Part shown: piece by piece, positions 7,904 to 16,387 of the stretch | Layout: each line of letters opens with the position of its first letter | Numbering within the stretch: the first letter of the stretch is position 1 | Assembly: GCA_945787465.1 (NCBI GenBank) | Contig: CALZIZ010000020.1 | Span: forward strand, 1 to 44,336 | Direction: 5' to 3' | DNA: 44,336 bases | Source: an uncultured Desulfuromonadales bacterium | GTDB taxonomy: Bacteria; Desulfobacterota; Desulfuromonadia; Desulfuromonadales; Trichloromonadaceae | Made by a program: the position numbers and the translations under genes | Notes under the pieces: generated by a model | Database searches by the model: none | Told to the model about the DNA's origin: nothing | What the model saw: the letters and a program-made list of their open reading frames with translations, nothing else

Positions 7904-8290
7904 ATGGATCTGAAAGAGTATTTCACCAATCAACACGGTAACGGCATCATGGCAACGGCAGACAAACTGGGCAAGGTTGATGCAGCCATTTATGCCCGAC
8001 CGAATGTCCTGAAAGATGGCACTCTGGCGATGATCATGCGCGATCGATTGACCCGCAAAAATCTGCAGGAAAATCCCCATGCGGCTTACTTGTTTATCGA
8101 AAATGCCCCGGGTTACCAGGGAGTTCGACTGTTTTTGAAAAAAATCCGCGAGGATAAAGACTCCGAACTGATTCAGCAGATGACCAGACGTTCGCTGACG
8201 GCAGAGGAAGACAAGGCCAAAGGGACAAAATTCATCGTCTATTTTGAAGTGGAAAAAGTGTTGAAGTTGATCGGAGGTGATGAGATTTAA
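7904..8290 (+). CDS. Pyridoxamine 5'-phosphate oxidase-fold protein
   Basis: Start chosen at ATG 7904 because a strong AGAGGAG (7891-7897) precedes it; an in-frame TTG at 7868 is unlikely. The 128-residue product reads MDLKEYFTNQHGNGIMATAD, then a strand-rich split-barrel with NPHAAYLFIENAPGYQGVRL, characteristic of small FMN- or F420-binding PPOX-like proteins. The true pyridoxine-pathway enzyme is longer, so a different flavin or heme-linked reductase role is likelier. It follows the regulator gene by 32 bp and is probably co-transcribed, so it may also belong to the light response. Substrate unknown. Confidence 0.82.
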   Translation: MDLKEYFTNQHGNGIMATADKLGKVDAAIYARPNVLKDGTLAMIMRDRLTRKNLQENPHAAYLFIENAPGYQGVRLFLKKIREDKDSELIQQMTRRSLTAEEDKAKGTKFIVYFEVEKVLKLIGGDEI

Positions 8291-8674
8291 AACCTTGTTG
8301 CGTCGATTGATGTTAAACCGTCCAGTCGACGTTGGTTGAAGGGGCACCCATTAAAAGTCACCGACCTGAAACATTTGTCGCTCCCACAACCAGCGAGGGT
8401 GTCTGATATGTTGTGCCATTGAAATTTGATGGTCGTTAGAGAGGGTATTTGAAATTTTCCGACAAACTCTGCATTACAGTAAAAACCCCGCCAGGCGACC
8501 TGAGCGGGGTTTGGTGTTTCTGTTGTGGTGAATTATCGGAATGAGGTGTTCCTACAACTTCAACGGTTAAAGATATCTGGCGGCGACAATTCCTTCGCAT
8601 CCCACCGAGCTATTCCAATTTATTGCAGAAGTATTTTCCGTCTGCGACATTAAGGGTTAGGCGGCTTTTTGCAT
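8291..8674. other. Gene-free spacer after the PPOX-like gene
   Basis: No coding frame is supported on either strand. Apart from the hairpin at 8483-8512 and an attC-like core GTTAGGC at 8656-8662, nothing stands out. Confidence 0.6.
8483..8512. terminator. Bidirectional intrinsic terminator
   Basis: Stem AAACCCCGC (8483-8491) pairs with GCGGGGTTT (8504-8512) around a 12-base loop. T-runs occur on both strands, the stronger on the minus strand. It can end the litR/PPOX unit and the opposing minus-strand genes. Confidence 0.75.
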
Positions 8675-8964
8675 CTACCCCGGGAGCAATGACGAGAACT
8701 CAGGCAACGTCATGCTCGGGATAAATTCTGTAATTTCATATTCTGCTATTTCATTTTTTTGAAATGGATCTTCATTTAAAATTGCTTCTAAATCTGTTCT
8801 TGATTCCATATTGGCAAGAATCACCCCACCTGTTCTGGGAACCTTTCTTCCGGAAGCGATAAATGCCTTTTTATCGTATTGTTTTTTAAAAATTCGACAT
8901 GCATTTCAAGATGCAACTCAACTTCTTCGATTGGCTTAATATAGTTCAGAGAAATGATGAACAT
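8675..8964 (-). pseudogene. YciI-like protein gene with a single-base frameshift
   Basis: The minus strand from ATG 8964 (ribosome site AAGGA) encodes MFIISLNYIKPIEEVELHLE, typical of YciI/DUF1330-like ferredoxin-fold proteins. The frame breaks in a run of six A (minus-strand sense, near 8888). With one extra A it continues as KKQYDKKAFIASGRKVPRTG and GGVILANMESRTDL through to a stop at 8675, giving about 96 residues, the normal family length. So the gene is intact except for one missing base in a homopolymer. That is either a recent inactivation or a sequencing error. YciI proteins are small, often orphan enzymes; the usual His-Asp pair is only partly seen (H in ELHLEMHVEFL). Low GC relative to neighbours suggests transfer. 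Confidence 0.78.
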
Positions 8965-9116
8965 TTTTTTCCTTATTATTTAAATTCCTGCTGCTCAAAG
9001 AATTAAGGGGCTTTGCGACGCTGAACTGCCGCGACGGGGGAGTCTTGGGGTGCAAATTTGCAAAGGCTTTTTTGGGAACCCGCGCAGCTAATTGCAGTCC
9101 GCCTCAATCGTTAGGT
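8965..9116 (-). repeat. attC-like spacer between two small minus-strand genes
   Basis: Read on the minus strand, the stop codon of the C39-like gene lies inside ACCTAAC (9116-9110), which fits the integron attC core RYYYAAC. It is followed by GGCGGACTGC and, further on, the imperfect partner GCAGTTCAGC and GCCCCTTAATTC. The YciI-like gene is likewise followed by GCCTAAC (8662-8656). The distal core expected as GTTRRRY is not intact; TTTGAGC just before the YciI gene is one mismatch away. This resembles decayed gene cassettes, but no integrase is in the window. Confidence 0.25.
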
Positions 9117-9557
9117 TTTGCTTATTTCAATAAACCATTCAGGTTTTATTGATTCAAAATCTTGTCTTTCGTTATTTTCGAGATATGCAGCAGGATCAAG
9201 GACAAGTGGATGTTCTTCCTGTCTGCTGAAAACAACCCAATGCCACAGGGACCGACGATTTTCAATTCGATATTTGGTTGCCAACAAGGCGAGGTCTGGA
9301 AGGTCTTTCCAACTTGTAAATTGAGCTTCTTCGCATGCTGCCGTTATTGAATATTCTTTCAATAACTTTCTGACGTAATTTGTTTCTGACCAGAGCTTTT
9401 CATCTTCAGCATAAATTCCAATATGGTTTGCCCTCTTTTTTGTTTCATCGTATGACTTGCCAGCCAACATTGCGACACAAGCAATGCCGCACCCTGAAAG
9501 TTCTTGTTGTATTACTGGTTTTATTTTCATTTTTTCAAAATATACCCGCTTGATCAT
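9111..9557 (-). CDS. C39-like cysteine peptidase domain protein
   Basis: Start chosen at ATG 9557; a TTG four codons earlier is the alternative, and neither has a strong ribosome site. The 148-residue product contains QQELSGCGIACVAMLAG, the catalytic-cysteine motif of the C39/papain-like fold (Gln then Cys), and later WHWVVFSRQ plus HPLVLDPA, which supply the His and Asp of the triad. There is no signal peptide and no ABC-transporter partner nearby, so a bacteriocin-leader role is not supported. Its low GC and the attC-like site at its stop codon suggest that it arrived by transfer. Biological role unknown. Confidence 0.7.
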   Translation of the reverse strand: MIKRVYFEKMKIKPVIQQELSGCGIACVAMLAGKSYDETKKRANHIGIYAEDEKLWSETNYVRKLLKEYSITAACEEAQFTSWKDLPDLALLATKYRIENRRSLWHWVVFSRQEEHPLVLDPAAYLENNERQDFESIKPEWFIEISKT

Positions 9558-9919
9558 AAGTTTTTCCAATGGGCAACGGCTTGTTTGCTTGGCGTTCGTC
9601 TTCCAGAGCGTTTGAGATGGATTGTGCTTTGGCCGGGATTGATCCTTCTTGGATCACCACTTTTCTATCATTTTGTTAATGTATTTTCAAATGAATTGAA
9701 GTAATTATGCACAGAAAGAGGCGTTGGGAGAAGATCCCAGATGAGCCTTTTTGATGGCCGATAAATGCAACATTTCCAGTGGCTTACTTTCTTTTCTCGC
9801 TCTACCATTCGGCTGTCTTTCCTGCCACAAATTAATATGCATTAGAATAATCCTACATAAAGGGGTTGACCGATTAGAGTATTTGCTCTAGATTTGCAAA
9901 AAACTTCAGGAGGGTTGCT
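9558..9919. other. Gene-free stretch upstream of the radical SAM operon
   Basis: No supported gene. A short plus-strand frame to 9704 has protein-like hydrophobic content (RWIVLWPGLILLGSPLFYHF) but no ribosome site or recognised family. The 3' part carries the promoter and operator described separately. Confidence 0.5.
9866..9894 (+). promoter_or_regulatory. Promoter with embedded 16-bp palindrome for the radical SAM/tetR operon
   Basis: TTGACC (9866-9871) and TAGATT (9889-9894) are 17 bp apart. Between them lies TAGAG-N6-CTCTA (9875-9890), an inverted repeat filling the spacer and touching the -10 element. This is the position where a TetR-type repressor would block RNA polymerase. The operon encodes a TetR protein, so autoregulation is likely. 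Confidence 0.5.
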
Positions 9920-11281
9920 ATGAATGTGTTGCTGATTTATCCGCCCAGCGCTAATCCGTTGCTGGACCAGGTCTACATGCACGAACCGCTGGCATTGGAG
10001 TATCTTGGGGCCGGACTGAAAGAAGACGGGCACGAGGTGGAGATCCTCGATGCTAGGATCGATGGAAATATCGAAGAGGCTTTTCACCGATTTCGGCCAG
10101 ACATTGTCGGATTGACCGCGTTCACCAGTCACGTCGGTTTCGTTAAAACCATTGCTGAAAATTTGAAGCGCCATAAACCCGACCTTTTGCTGGTGATCGG
10201 TGGGCATCACGCCACTGTGAGTCCTCACGACTTTAACCTGAGTGTCATGGACCTGGTCGTGGTCGGCGAGGGTGTACAGGCCCTGCGGGAGATTGCCCGA
10301 TGCGCCGAGGCGGGCGAAGACTTCGCCTCGATCAGCGGGCTGGGCCTTGTGCGGCCGGAAACAGAGATGCTTTTGACCGAAGCCCGCCCCTATACACCCT
10401 TGGATGAGTTACCTTTGCCCGACCGAAGTCTCACCCGACACTACCGAAAAAATTATTTCAGTGAATGGTTGCAACCGCTGGCTTCAATCCGGACTTCCCT
10501 GGGATGTACCTCTCGGTGCAACTTCTGTGCGCTGTGGCCGATCACCGACGGCAAGTACCTTCGCCGTTCGGTGACTTCGGTGGTAGAGGAGCTGAAGACC
10601 ATCGAGGAGGAGAACGTCTTTTTCTGTGACGATGAATCGATGTGCGATGTCAGACGGATGGACGCACTGGCGGATGCCATCGAAAAAGCCGGCATTCGAA
10701 AAAACTACTTTCTCTATGCGCGCGCCGATACCGTGGTCGCCAATCCCGAATTGTTCGTCAAGTGGCGCAAGATCGGATTGATACAGGTCTTTGTCGGCAT
10801 GGAGAGCTTTAGCGATGAGCGTCTTGGAAATCTGCATAAGGAAATCAGTGTTACGCAGCAGCAGGAAACTGTGCGCATTCTGCATGATCTCGGTTTGACT
10901 GTATATGCGAATTTCATGGTTGATACCGATTTCACGGAGGAGGACTTCGCTCGACTTACGGCTCATGTGCGGCAGCTCGAATTGCGGCATGTCGGCTTTT
11001 CGGTGCTGACGCCCCTGCCAGGAACCGAACTCTACCGGCAACGACGGCATGAGCTGGTCACTGAAAATCCTGAACTTTACGATATGGTTCACGCCGTGCT
11101 GCCGACTCGCATGCCGCTACCTGAATTCTATCGCCATATGTTAGACCTTTATACTAAATCTCTCCCGTTTTCGCGGACTGTTCGAACCCTGGCGCGCTAT
11201 GGACCGGTGAGAATATGGAAACAGCTTGCCCTGTTGTCCCGTTTCAGTCGTTACCTCAAGGAGGCTCACCTGGAAACATGA
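9920..11281 (+). CDS. Cobalamin-binding-domain radical SAM protein
   Basis: The 453-residue protein is preceded by AGGAGG (9908-9913). Residues 1-135 form a B12-binding Rossmann domain (NVLLIYPPS at the start; VIGGHHAT near 92-99; VVGEG near 114-118). Residues 190-400 are the radical SAM barrel with the cluster motif C196-x3-C200-x2-C203 in SLGCTSRCNFCALW, followed by FFCDDESM. The classical DxHxxG lower-ligand motif is absent, as usual in this class. Such enzymes methylate or rearrange unactivated carbons, often of lipids, hopanoids, peptides or pigments. Substrate cannot be read here; the HpnR and HpnJ hopanoid enzymes appear different from memory of their N-termini. It is co-transcribed with a TetR regulator. 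Confidence 0.87.
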   Translation: MNVLLIYPPSANPLLDQVYMHEPLALEYLGAGLKEDGHEVEILDARIDGNIEEAFHRFRPDIVGLTAFTSHVGFVKTIAENLKRHKPDLLLVIGGHHATVSPHDFNLSVMDLVVVGEGVQALREIARCAEAGEDFASISGLGLVRPETEMLLTEARPYTPLDELPLPDRSLTRHYRKNYFSEWLQPLASIRTSLGCTSRCNFCALWPITDGKYLRRSVTSVVEELKTIEEENVFFCDDESMCDVRRMDALADAIEKAGIRKNYFLYARADTVVANPELFVKWRKIGLIQVFVGMESFSDERLGNLHKEISVTQQQETVRILHDLGLTVYANFMVDTDFTEEDFARLTAHVRQLELRHVGFSVLTPLPGTELYRQRRHELVTENPELYDMVHAVLPTRMPLPEFYRHMLDLYTKSLPFSRTVRTLARYGPVRIWKQLALLSRFSRYLKEAHLET

Positions 11282-11326
11282 GGTGAAATGTGCCAAAATG
11301 CTCCTCAATTAAATGAGCGAGGATGC

Positions 11327-11911
11327 ATGAAGACCAAGGACAAAATCATGGAGACGGCACGGAGGCTCTTCAACGAAAGGGGGACCCGGCACGTCACGAC
11401 CAACCATATAGCCGAGCAGGCGGGGATCAGTCCGGGTAACCTCTATTACCACTTTCGCAACAAGGAAGACATTATTCGAGCCCTCTTCGAGCAGCTCACC
11501 GCTTATGGGGTGGTGGAATATCAAAAGGTACTGCAGCAGTATCCGCCCGGCACGCTGGAGTCGATGGAACAGACCTTTGCCATGATTCAAACGTTCAACT
11601 GGCGTTATCGCTTTTTTAAGCGCGAACTGACCGCCCTGATCATGAACGACCCCCAGCTTAAGGCGCGCTTTCACGAGGTGAACCAGATGCAGCTGGGAAT
11701 GATCCACCAGTCCATAAGGCAGGCCATGGAACAGGGATTCTTGCGTCCACTTGATAACAAGACCCTTGACCTGCTCACCGAGGAGGTCTGGCTTGTGACT
11801 CTGTTCTGGCTCAACTACCTGGAAGTCGGCGGTGAAGAAGTGAACGAGCAGACCCTGGATCGGGGAAGCGAGATGCTTCGAAATATCATGGTGAATTATC
11901 TTGCCAATTGA
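11327..11911 (+). CDS. TetR/AcrR family transcriptional regulator
   Basis: Residues 1-50 form the TetR helix-turn-helix (KIMETARRLFNERGTRHVTT, then IAEQAGISPGNLYYHFRNKE). The remaining 140 residues are helical, as in ligand-binding TetR C-terminal domains. Start chosen at ATG 11327 (AGGA at 11319-11322, product 194 residues); ATG 11288, which also has a GAGGTG, would add 13 residues not typical of the family. It follows the radical SAM gene by 45 bp, and the palindrome at 9875-9890 in the operon promoter is a likely binding site. The inducing ligand is unknown and may be the substrate or product of the radical SAM enzyme. Confidence 0.87.
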   Translation: MKTKDKIMETARRLFNERGTRHVTTNHIAEQAGISPGNLYYHFRNKEDIIRALFEQLTAYGVVEYQKVLQQYPPGTLESMEQTFAMIQTFNWRYRFFKRELTALIMNDPQLKARFHEVNQMQLGMIHQSIRQAMEQGFLRPLDNKTLDLLTEEVWLVTLFWLNYLEVGGEEVNEQTLDRGSEMLRNIMVNYLAN

Positions 11912-11988
11912 AGGCAGTGCTCACCACTCTCAGCATTTTAGGGACTTGACCGGGAAAAGGGCAATGGCTGCAATCCCTGTGAAATATG

Positions 11989-12020
11989 AATAGCCCACCC
12001 CACACACGGGGCGGGCCATT
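11989..12020 (+). terminator. Intrinsic terminator-like hairpin after tetR
   Basis: AATAGCCCACCCC pairs with GGGGCGGGCCATT (two mismatches) around a 6-base loop, followed by CTTATTT. A closely similar hairpin recurs at 16615-16645, so it may belong to a repeat family. Confidence 0.55.
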
Positions 12021-12030
12021 CTTATTTCAT

Positions 12031-12073
12031 GCATTATGAGAAAGGGCCACTTGATCTGGTGATCAAAATGGAC
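12031..12073 (+). repeat. 43-bp direct repeat, left copy
   Basis: GCATTATGAGAAA then GCCACTTGAT, TGGTGATCAAA and TGG recur at 16345-16387 with only a handful of mismatches, in the same orientation and about 4.3 kb apart. The core contains the hairpin TTGATC-TGGT-GATCAA. The two copies bracket katG, a small exported protein and a broken IS1595-type transposase. Confidence 0.7.
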
Positions 12074-12721
12074 CTGAAAAACTCTTCAAAATGTGGTGAT
12101 CGCCGAACACGGTCGAAAAGTGTCTTATAGACGGTGCTCAACGAGAAAAGCTCTCGATCATCGGATCGAGGTCTTTTACTGTCAGACAGAGGGGTAAAAA
12201 GCAAGACCGTTCATCCCCTGCCTAAAGTGCTCGTTTTTACGGTTGATTATTAATGAATGAACCTGATTAGCCCTGATTCTGAGCCAGCGGTAGTTGCTTC
12301 GAGCACTGACACGACATGAAATAGTTAGCGCCAATCTTGTCTCGAGAAGGTTGGAGATCTCATGGTGATTCTTCTCCACAGCTGAGAATTGGATCGCATC
12401 ATGGACCAAACCATGATTAATTTTGACTTAGCCTTGACAGTTTGGAATCGCTTGTCAATCTATTACTTATAAGATTTTGAATTCGTCTAAATCGATCAGG
12501 CAACGCCAACAACGGCGAAACCACCAGCAAGTGAAGGTATCACCATGGTTAATTGATAGGAGCAAAACCAAGCAACACTGAAAGGCACGTTTGCAGGTAA
12601 ATCACAGGCAAATAGTCGTTCCCTGTATTTTGCATCCCAGGCTGATGTTTAAAGTTGCGCAGGCACCCGATGTCCTCCTCCAACAGCGCTGCAGCTGCAG
12701 CCAAATATCAACGAGGCAAGC
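12074..12721. other. Gene-free stretch upstream of katG, with TTGACA-N13-TGTCAA inverted repeat
   Basis: About 650 bases without a supportable gene. A minus-strand frame at 12182-12409 has no ribosome site and no recognised family. At 12434-12458 perfect arms TTGACA and TGTCAA lie 13 bases apart; the left arm is also a consensus -35 element, so this may be an operator-promoter region, though it sits 260 bases from katG. A CTGCAGCTGCAG palindrome lies near 12690. Confidence 0.45.
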
Positions 12722-15016
12722 ATGATGAAAAAAAACAATTTATTCATGACAACGGCATTGGCAATTGTAATGGTTTTGCTTCTGGCGCCCCAGACCGCCA
12801 TGAGCGAGGATTCAAAAAAAATCAGTAAACCCCCAGGTGCCGGTGGCACTGGCACGGCCGCGATTGGCCAGACGCAATCAAATCAGTTTTGGTGGGCGGA
12901 TCAGCTTGATCTATCGCCTCTGCGCGACCATGATGCGCGCTCAAATCCGCTCGGTGACGATTTCAACTATGCCGAAGCCTTCAAGAAACTTGATCTGGCA
13001 GCGGTCAAGAAAGATATCGATACGCTACTGACGACATCGCAGGACTGGTGGCCAGCGGATTTTGGTAACTATGGCCCGTTTTTCATTCGTATGGCATGGC
13101 ACAGTGCGGGCACCTACCGCACTCTGGATGGCCGCGGCGGTGGCGGCGGCGGACAGATGCGCTTTGATCCCCTCAACAGCTGGCCGGACAATGGCAATCT
13201 GGACAAGGCACGCCGCTTACTGTGGCCAGTGAAACAAAAATACGGCGAGTCTCTTTCCTGGGCTGACCTGATGATCTTGACCGGCAATGTGGCACTGGAA
13301 AATATGGGTTTTGCAACCTACGGCTTTGCCGGCGGCCGCGCCGATGACTGGGAACCGGATCTGGTCTACTGGGGCCCGGAAGTAACCATGTTGGCCAGCG
13401 ACCGTCATGAAAAAGAAGGCCGTTTGCAAGCCCCGCTGGGTGCGACCCACATGGGCTTGATCTACGTCAATCCTGAAGGGCCGATGGGTCAGCCTGACCC
13501 CGTCGGTTCAGCGAAAAACGTTCGGGTGACTTTTGGCCGCATGGCCATGAATGATGAAGAGACGGTTGCCTTGATCGCAGGCGGTCACACCTTTGGCAAG
13601 ATGCACGGTGCGCACAAGCCAGGTGATTGCCTGGGACCGGAGCCGGCGGCTGCTGGGATTGAAGAACAGGGTTTGGGCTGGAAAAACAAATGCGGCCAAG
13701 GCCATTCGGAAGATACGATAACCAGCGGCCTGGAAGGCGCCTGGACGCAAGCGCCGACGCAGTTTACCACGCTTTATCTGTCAAATCTGCTGAATAACGA
13801 ATGGGAGCAAACACGCAGCCCAGCCGGAGCCATCCAGTGGGTGCCCAAAGACAAAAGCCTGCACACATTGGTGCCGGATGCTCATATTGAGGGGAAGCGT
13901 CACCCGCCCGTCATGACCACGGCTGATTTAGCGGTGAAGTTTGACCCCGAATATAAAAAGATTGCAGAACGTTTCCTGGCTAATCCGGATGAATTTAAAA
14001 AAGCCTTTGCCAAAGCCTGGTATAAGCTGACGCATCGCGATATGGGACCGCACGCCCGCTATTTGGGTGCGAACGTGCCCACCGAAGTGCTTCTCTGGCA
14101 AGACCCGATTCCGGCAATTGATTATAAGCTTATCAGCAAAGGAGATGCTGATAAGCTGAAGGAAAAAATCCTCGAATCCGGCCTCACCTTACCTGAGCTG
14201 GTGCGTACTGCATGGGCGTCTGCCGCCAGCTTCCGCGCATCTGACATGCGTGGTGGTGCGAACGGCGCGCACGTCCTGCTTGCTCCGCAAAAAGACTGGG
14301 AGGTCAACAACCCGGCTGAGTTGGCTAAGGTGCTGAAGAAACTTGAGGAAATTCAGAAAGACTTCAATGACTCGGCCTCTGAGGGCAAGAAGGTTTCTAT
14401 GGCAGACCTGATTGTTCTTGCCGGCGCCGCTGCGATTGAGAAGGCGGCTGAAGATGCCGGTGTTGAAGTCGAAGTCCCATTTACGCCGGGTCGTGCCGAT
14501 GCGACTCAAGCGCAAACGGATGTAGCGTCTATGGCGGTACTCGAGCCAAAGGCCGATGCTTTCCGCAATTACTTCAACAAGGAAGAAAGCTATCGCTCGC
14601 CGACCGAAATGCTGGTCGACAAGGCTGATCAACTGAATCTGACCGTGCCGGAAATGACCGTGCTCGTTGGCGGCATGCGTGCCCTGGATGCCAACACAGG
14701 CGGCAGGAAGCACGGCGTTTTCACCGATAAGCCAGGTACCCTGACCAACGATTTCTTTGTGAATTTGCTGGATATGTCCACCAGCTGGCGCAAAGCGCAA
14801 ACCGATGACTCGTATGAAGGCGTGGATCGCAAAACCGGAAAAGTGAAGTACACCGCAACACCGGTCGATCTCATCTTCGGCTCCAATGCAGAGCTGCGGG
14901 CTGTTGCTGAAATTTATGCGTTCGACAACTCAAAAGAACGTTTTGTGAAAGACTTCGTCAAGGCCTGGTCCAAAGTGATGCAACTCGACCGCTTTGATCT
15001 GAAGCACAATATCTAA
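12722..15016 (+). CDS. katG: Periplasmic catalase-peroxidase KatG
   Basis: The 764-residue protein follows GAGG seven bases before ATG 12722. Residues 1-28 are a signal peptide (MMKKNN, then an apolar stretch ending PQTAMS), so this is the exported KatG subgroup, like KatP of pathogenic E. coli and Legionella catalase-peroxidases, not the usual cytoplasmic form. The distal heme triad is R123, W126, H127 in [14 protein letters not shown]. The Met-Tyr-Trp adduct residues are W126, Y248 and M274, and the proximal ligand is H289 in GGHTFGK; all spacings equal those of M. tuberculosis KatG. The C-terminal duplicated domain is complete. It removes hydrogen peroxide in the periplasm. The gene lies between direct repeats with a broken transposase, suggesting acquisition. 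Confidence 0.95.
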   Translation: MMKKNNLFMTTALAIVMVLLLAPQTAMSEDSKKISKPPGAGGTGTAAIGQTQSNQFWWADQLDLSPLRDHDARSNPLGDDFNYAEAFKKLDLAAVKKDIDTLLTTSQDWWPADFGNYGPFFIRMAWHSAGTYRTLDGRGGGGGGQMRFDPLNSWPDNGNLDKARRLLWPVKQKYGESLSWADLMILTGNVALENMGFATYGFAGGRADDWEPDLVYWGPEVTMLASDRHEKEGRLQAPLGATHMGLIYVNPEGPMGQPDPVGSAKNVRVTFGRMAMNDEETVALIAGGHTFGKMHGAHKPGDCLGPEPAAAGIEEQGLGWKNKCGQGHSEDTITSGLEGAWTQAPTQFTTLYLSNLLNNEWEQTRSPAGAIQWVPKDKSLHTLVPDAHIEGKRHPPVMTTADLAVKFDPEYKKIAERFLANPDEFKKAFAKAWYKLTHRDMGPHARYLGANVPTEVLLWQDPIPAIDYKLISKGDADKLKEKILESGLTLPELVRTAWASAASFRASDMRGGANGAHVLLAPQKDWEVNNPAELAKVLKKLEEIQKDFNDSASEGKKVSMADLIVLAGAAAIEKAAEDAGVEVEVPFTPGRADATQAQTDVASMAVLEPKADAFRNYFNKEESYRSPTEMLVDKADQLNLTVPEMTVLVGGMRALDANTGGRKHGVFTDKPGTLTNDFFVNLLDMSTSWRKAQTDDSYEGVDRKTGKVKYTATPVDLIFGSNAELRAVAEIYAFDNSKERFVKDFVKAWSKVMQLDRFDLKHNI

Positions 15017-15031
15017 TCATTGACTTTTGTG

Positions 15032-15062
15032 GGAGCTGTGGCAGTGTTTCTGTCGCAGCTCC
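15032..15062 (+). terminator. Hairpin after katG
   Basis: GGAGCTG (15032-15038) pairs with CAGCTCC (15056-15062), with partial inner pairing. It lies 16 bases past the katG stop. No T-run follows, so termination strength is uncertain. Confidence 0.5.
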
Positions 15063-15154
15063 TGATTCATAAAAATCAACAAAGAAAAAACATTAATCTT
15101 TTAATTTACTATTTGTTTTCATCTGAGGATTGTTAATTCTCCCGGAATACGACC

Positions 15155-15388
15155 TTATCCCTTATTTTTTTGTTTTGACAATATGGCGTAAAGTTTCTCA
15201 CAGTTTCCAGGTGCATAGCTCATTCCCACTTCAGATGCGACGATCTCAAGCCTCTGCCGCTGCGCCTCGGTGGGATTTCTGCAAAGCGCGATGCTCTGCT
15301 CGATATCAGCCTGAACTGACTGCGCGTCGATCAGGAGAACGACCGCAAACAGCCCGATGCCGTACAAGATTGATCGCCAGTCTCCCAT
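15155..15388 (-). CDS. Small exported protein of unknown function
   Basis: The 77-residue product starts at ATG 15388, after GGGGAG, and has an apolar segment (residues 6-22) with a plausible signal-peptidase site after SVQA (about residue 28). The mature part is about 50 residues with two cysteines (in IALCRNPTEAQ and PGNCEKLYAIL) that could form a disulfide. No family was recognised. It is convergent with katG, 140 bp from its stop. It could be a passenger of the same acquired segment. Confidence 0.5.
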   Translation of the reverse strand: MGDWRSILYGIGLFAVVLLIDAQSVQADIEQSIALCRNPTEAQRQRLEIVASEVGMSYAPGNCEKLYAILSKQKNKG

Positions 15389-15470
15389 CACTTGTTCTCC
15401 CCGGCCAACCTGAGCCTATAGCCGGACTTTGTCCCCGGCGGGAAGGCCTTGCCCCATTCAGTTTTACTGA

Positions 15471-16283
15471 TTAGGTCCAATTCTCAGTTTGGCGCAACCA
15501 AGCCTCGGGCCGCTTGCCGATCGAGACGCAGGCGAATACCAGCCTTGGCAGCAGGCTGCGCAGGTCAAAGCAGCGGTTGAAACGGTACTGAAACTCGGCT
15601 AGATAACGATGCGCATATTTTTCAAAATTAAACGCATGATACGTCCCGGCGATGGCGATCTTGAGGTTGCCCAGAATCGTGTTGATCCAGTGAAAACAGC
15701 CCATCTCGGTACTTCTGCGACCATCCCCAACCACCTCGCGCTGTTGGCGGCACCCAGTCTTGGTGACCGCTCGGAAACAATTCAGGCCGTCCGATACAAC
15801 CAAGGCCGACGGTGCCAAGCGGAGCTTGGCTCATTGCTCAACGTCTTGGCTGCCAAAGGTCGTCACCAGGCTAAAAACCTCTCGCAGAGGGTGTCCATCG
15901 TAACTGGTTTCCACCGCAGCAATGAAGGGCACCTTGTTCTCCGAGCCGCGACCGACTTTGCCGCCTCTGCGTTTCCCGCCCAAATAGGCGTAATCGATTT
16001 CGACCCGTTTCGCCAGGATCGTTTTTACCTCACGCTCGAACATGGCCTGCATGAGCTTGAGCTTGAGCCGCCAGGCCGCTTTGTAACTCAGCCCCAGCAC
16101 GCGTCGCAGCTCCAGGATCGACAAACCAATTTTGCCTTGGGTCACAAAATAGAGCGCCAGGAACCACTGCGTGAGCGGCAGGTTGGTCCCATGAAAGACC
16201 GTCCCCGCGATCAGAGACGTTTGCTTTCGGCAACAACTGACACTGGAAAATCTTCCAGCGGCCGCGCCGAAAGTGTCTGACAA
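15471..16283 (-). pseudogene. Frameshifted IS1595-type (ISXO2-like DDE) transposase remnant
   Basis: Two minus-strand frames join into one transposase. The first (from about 16283) carries QTSLIAGTVFHGTNLPLTQW, then LSYKAAWRLKLKLMQAM, EIDYAYLGGKRRGGK and GRGSENKVPFIAAVET, landmarks of the ISXO2-like DDE domain. The second (15818-15471) carries the remainder, with HWINTILGNLKIAIAGTYH and FNRCFDL. A frame change near 15825 separates them. A second shift lies near 16235: the zinc ribbon FQCQLCRKQTSL is restored by removing one T. The N-terminal zinc-ribbon half is missing. No clear terminal inverted repeats were found around it, so the element is probably dead. Confidence 0.85.
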
Positions 16284-16344
16284 GTTATGTCATCCCAAAT
16301 TACGGGTCCAGTCGGGGAGAAAATGACGAATTCTTACAGACCCT

Positions 16345-16387
16345 GCATTATGAGAAAATGCCACTTGATTTGGTGATCAAAGTGGCC
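16345..16387 (+). repeat. 43-bp direct repeat, right copy
   Basis: This is the partner of 12031-12073, in the same orientation, with the TTGAT-TTGGT-GATCAA hairpin core partly kept. Confidence 0.7.

Noticed and set aside
9111-9557. C39-like protein as a bacteriocin-processing peptidase
   Set aside because: No ABC-transporter domain, precursor peptide or export genes are present.
9920-11281. Radical SAM protein as hopanoid C-3 methylase HpnR
   Set aside because: The N-terminus does not match HpnR as remembered and no hopanoid genes are nearby; left as unspecified B12-radical SAM.
12182-12409. 75-codon minus-strand frame upstream of katG
   Set aside because: No ribosome site, no recognised family and atypical composition; not enough to call a gene.
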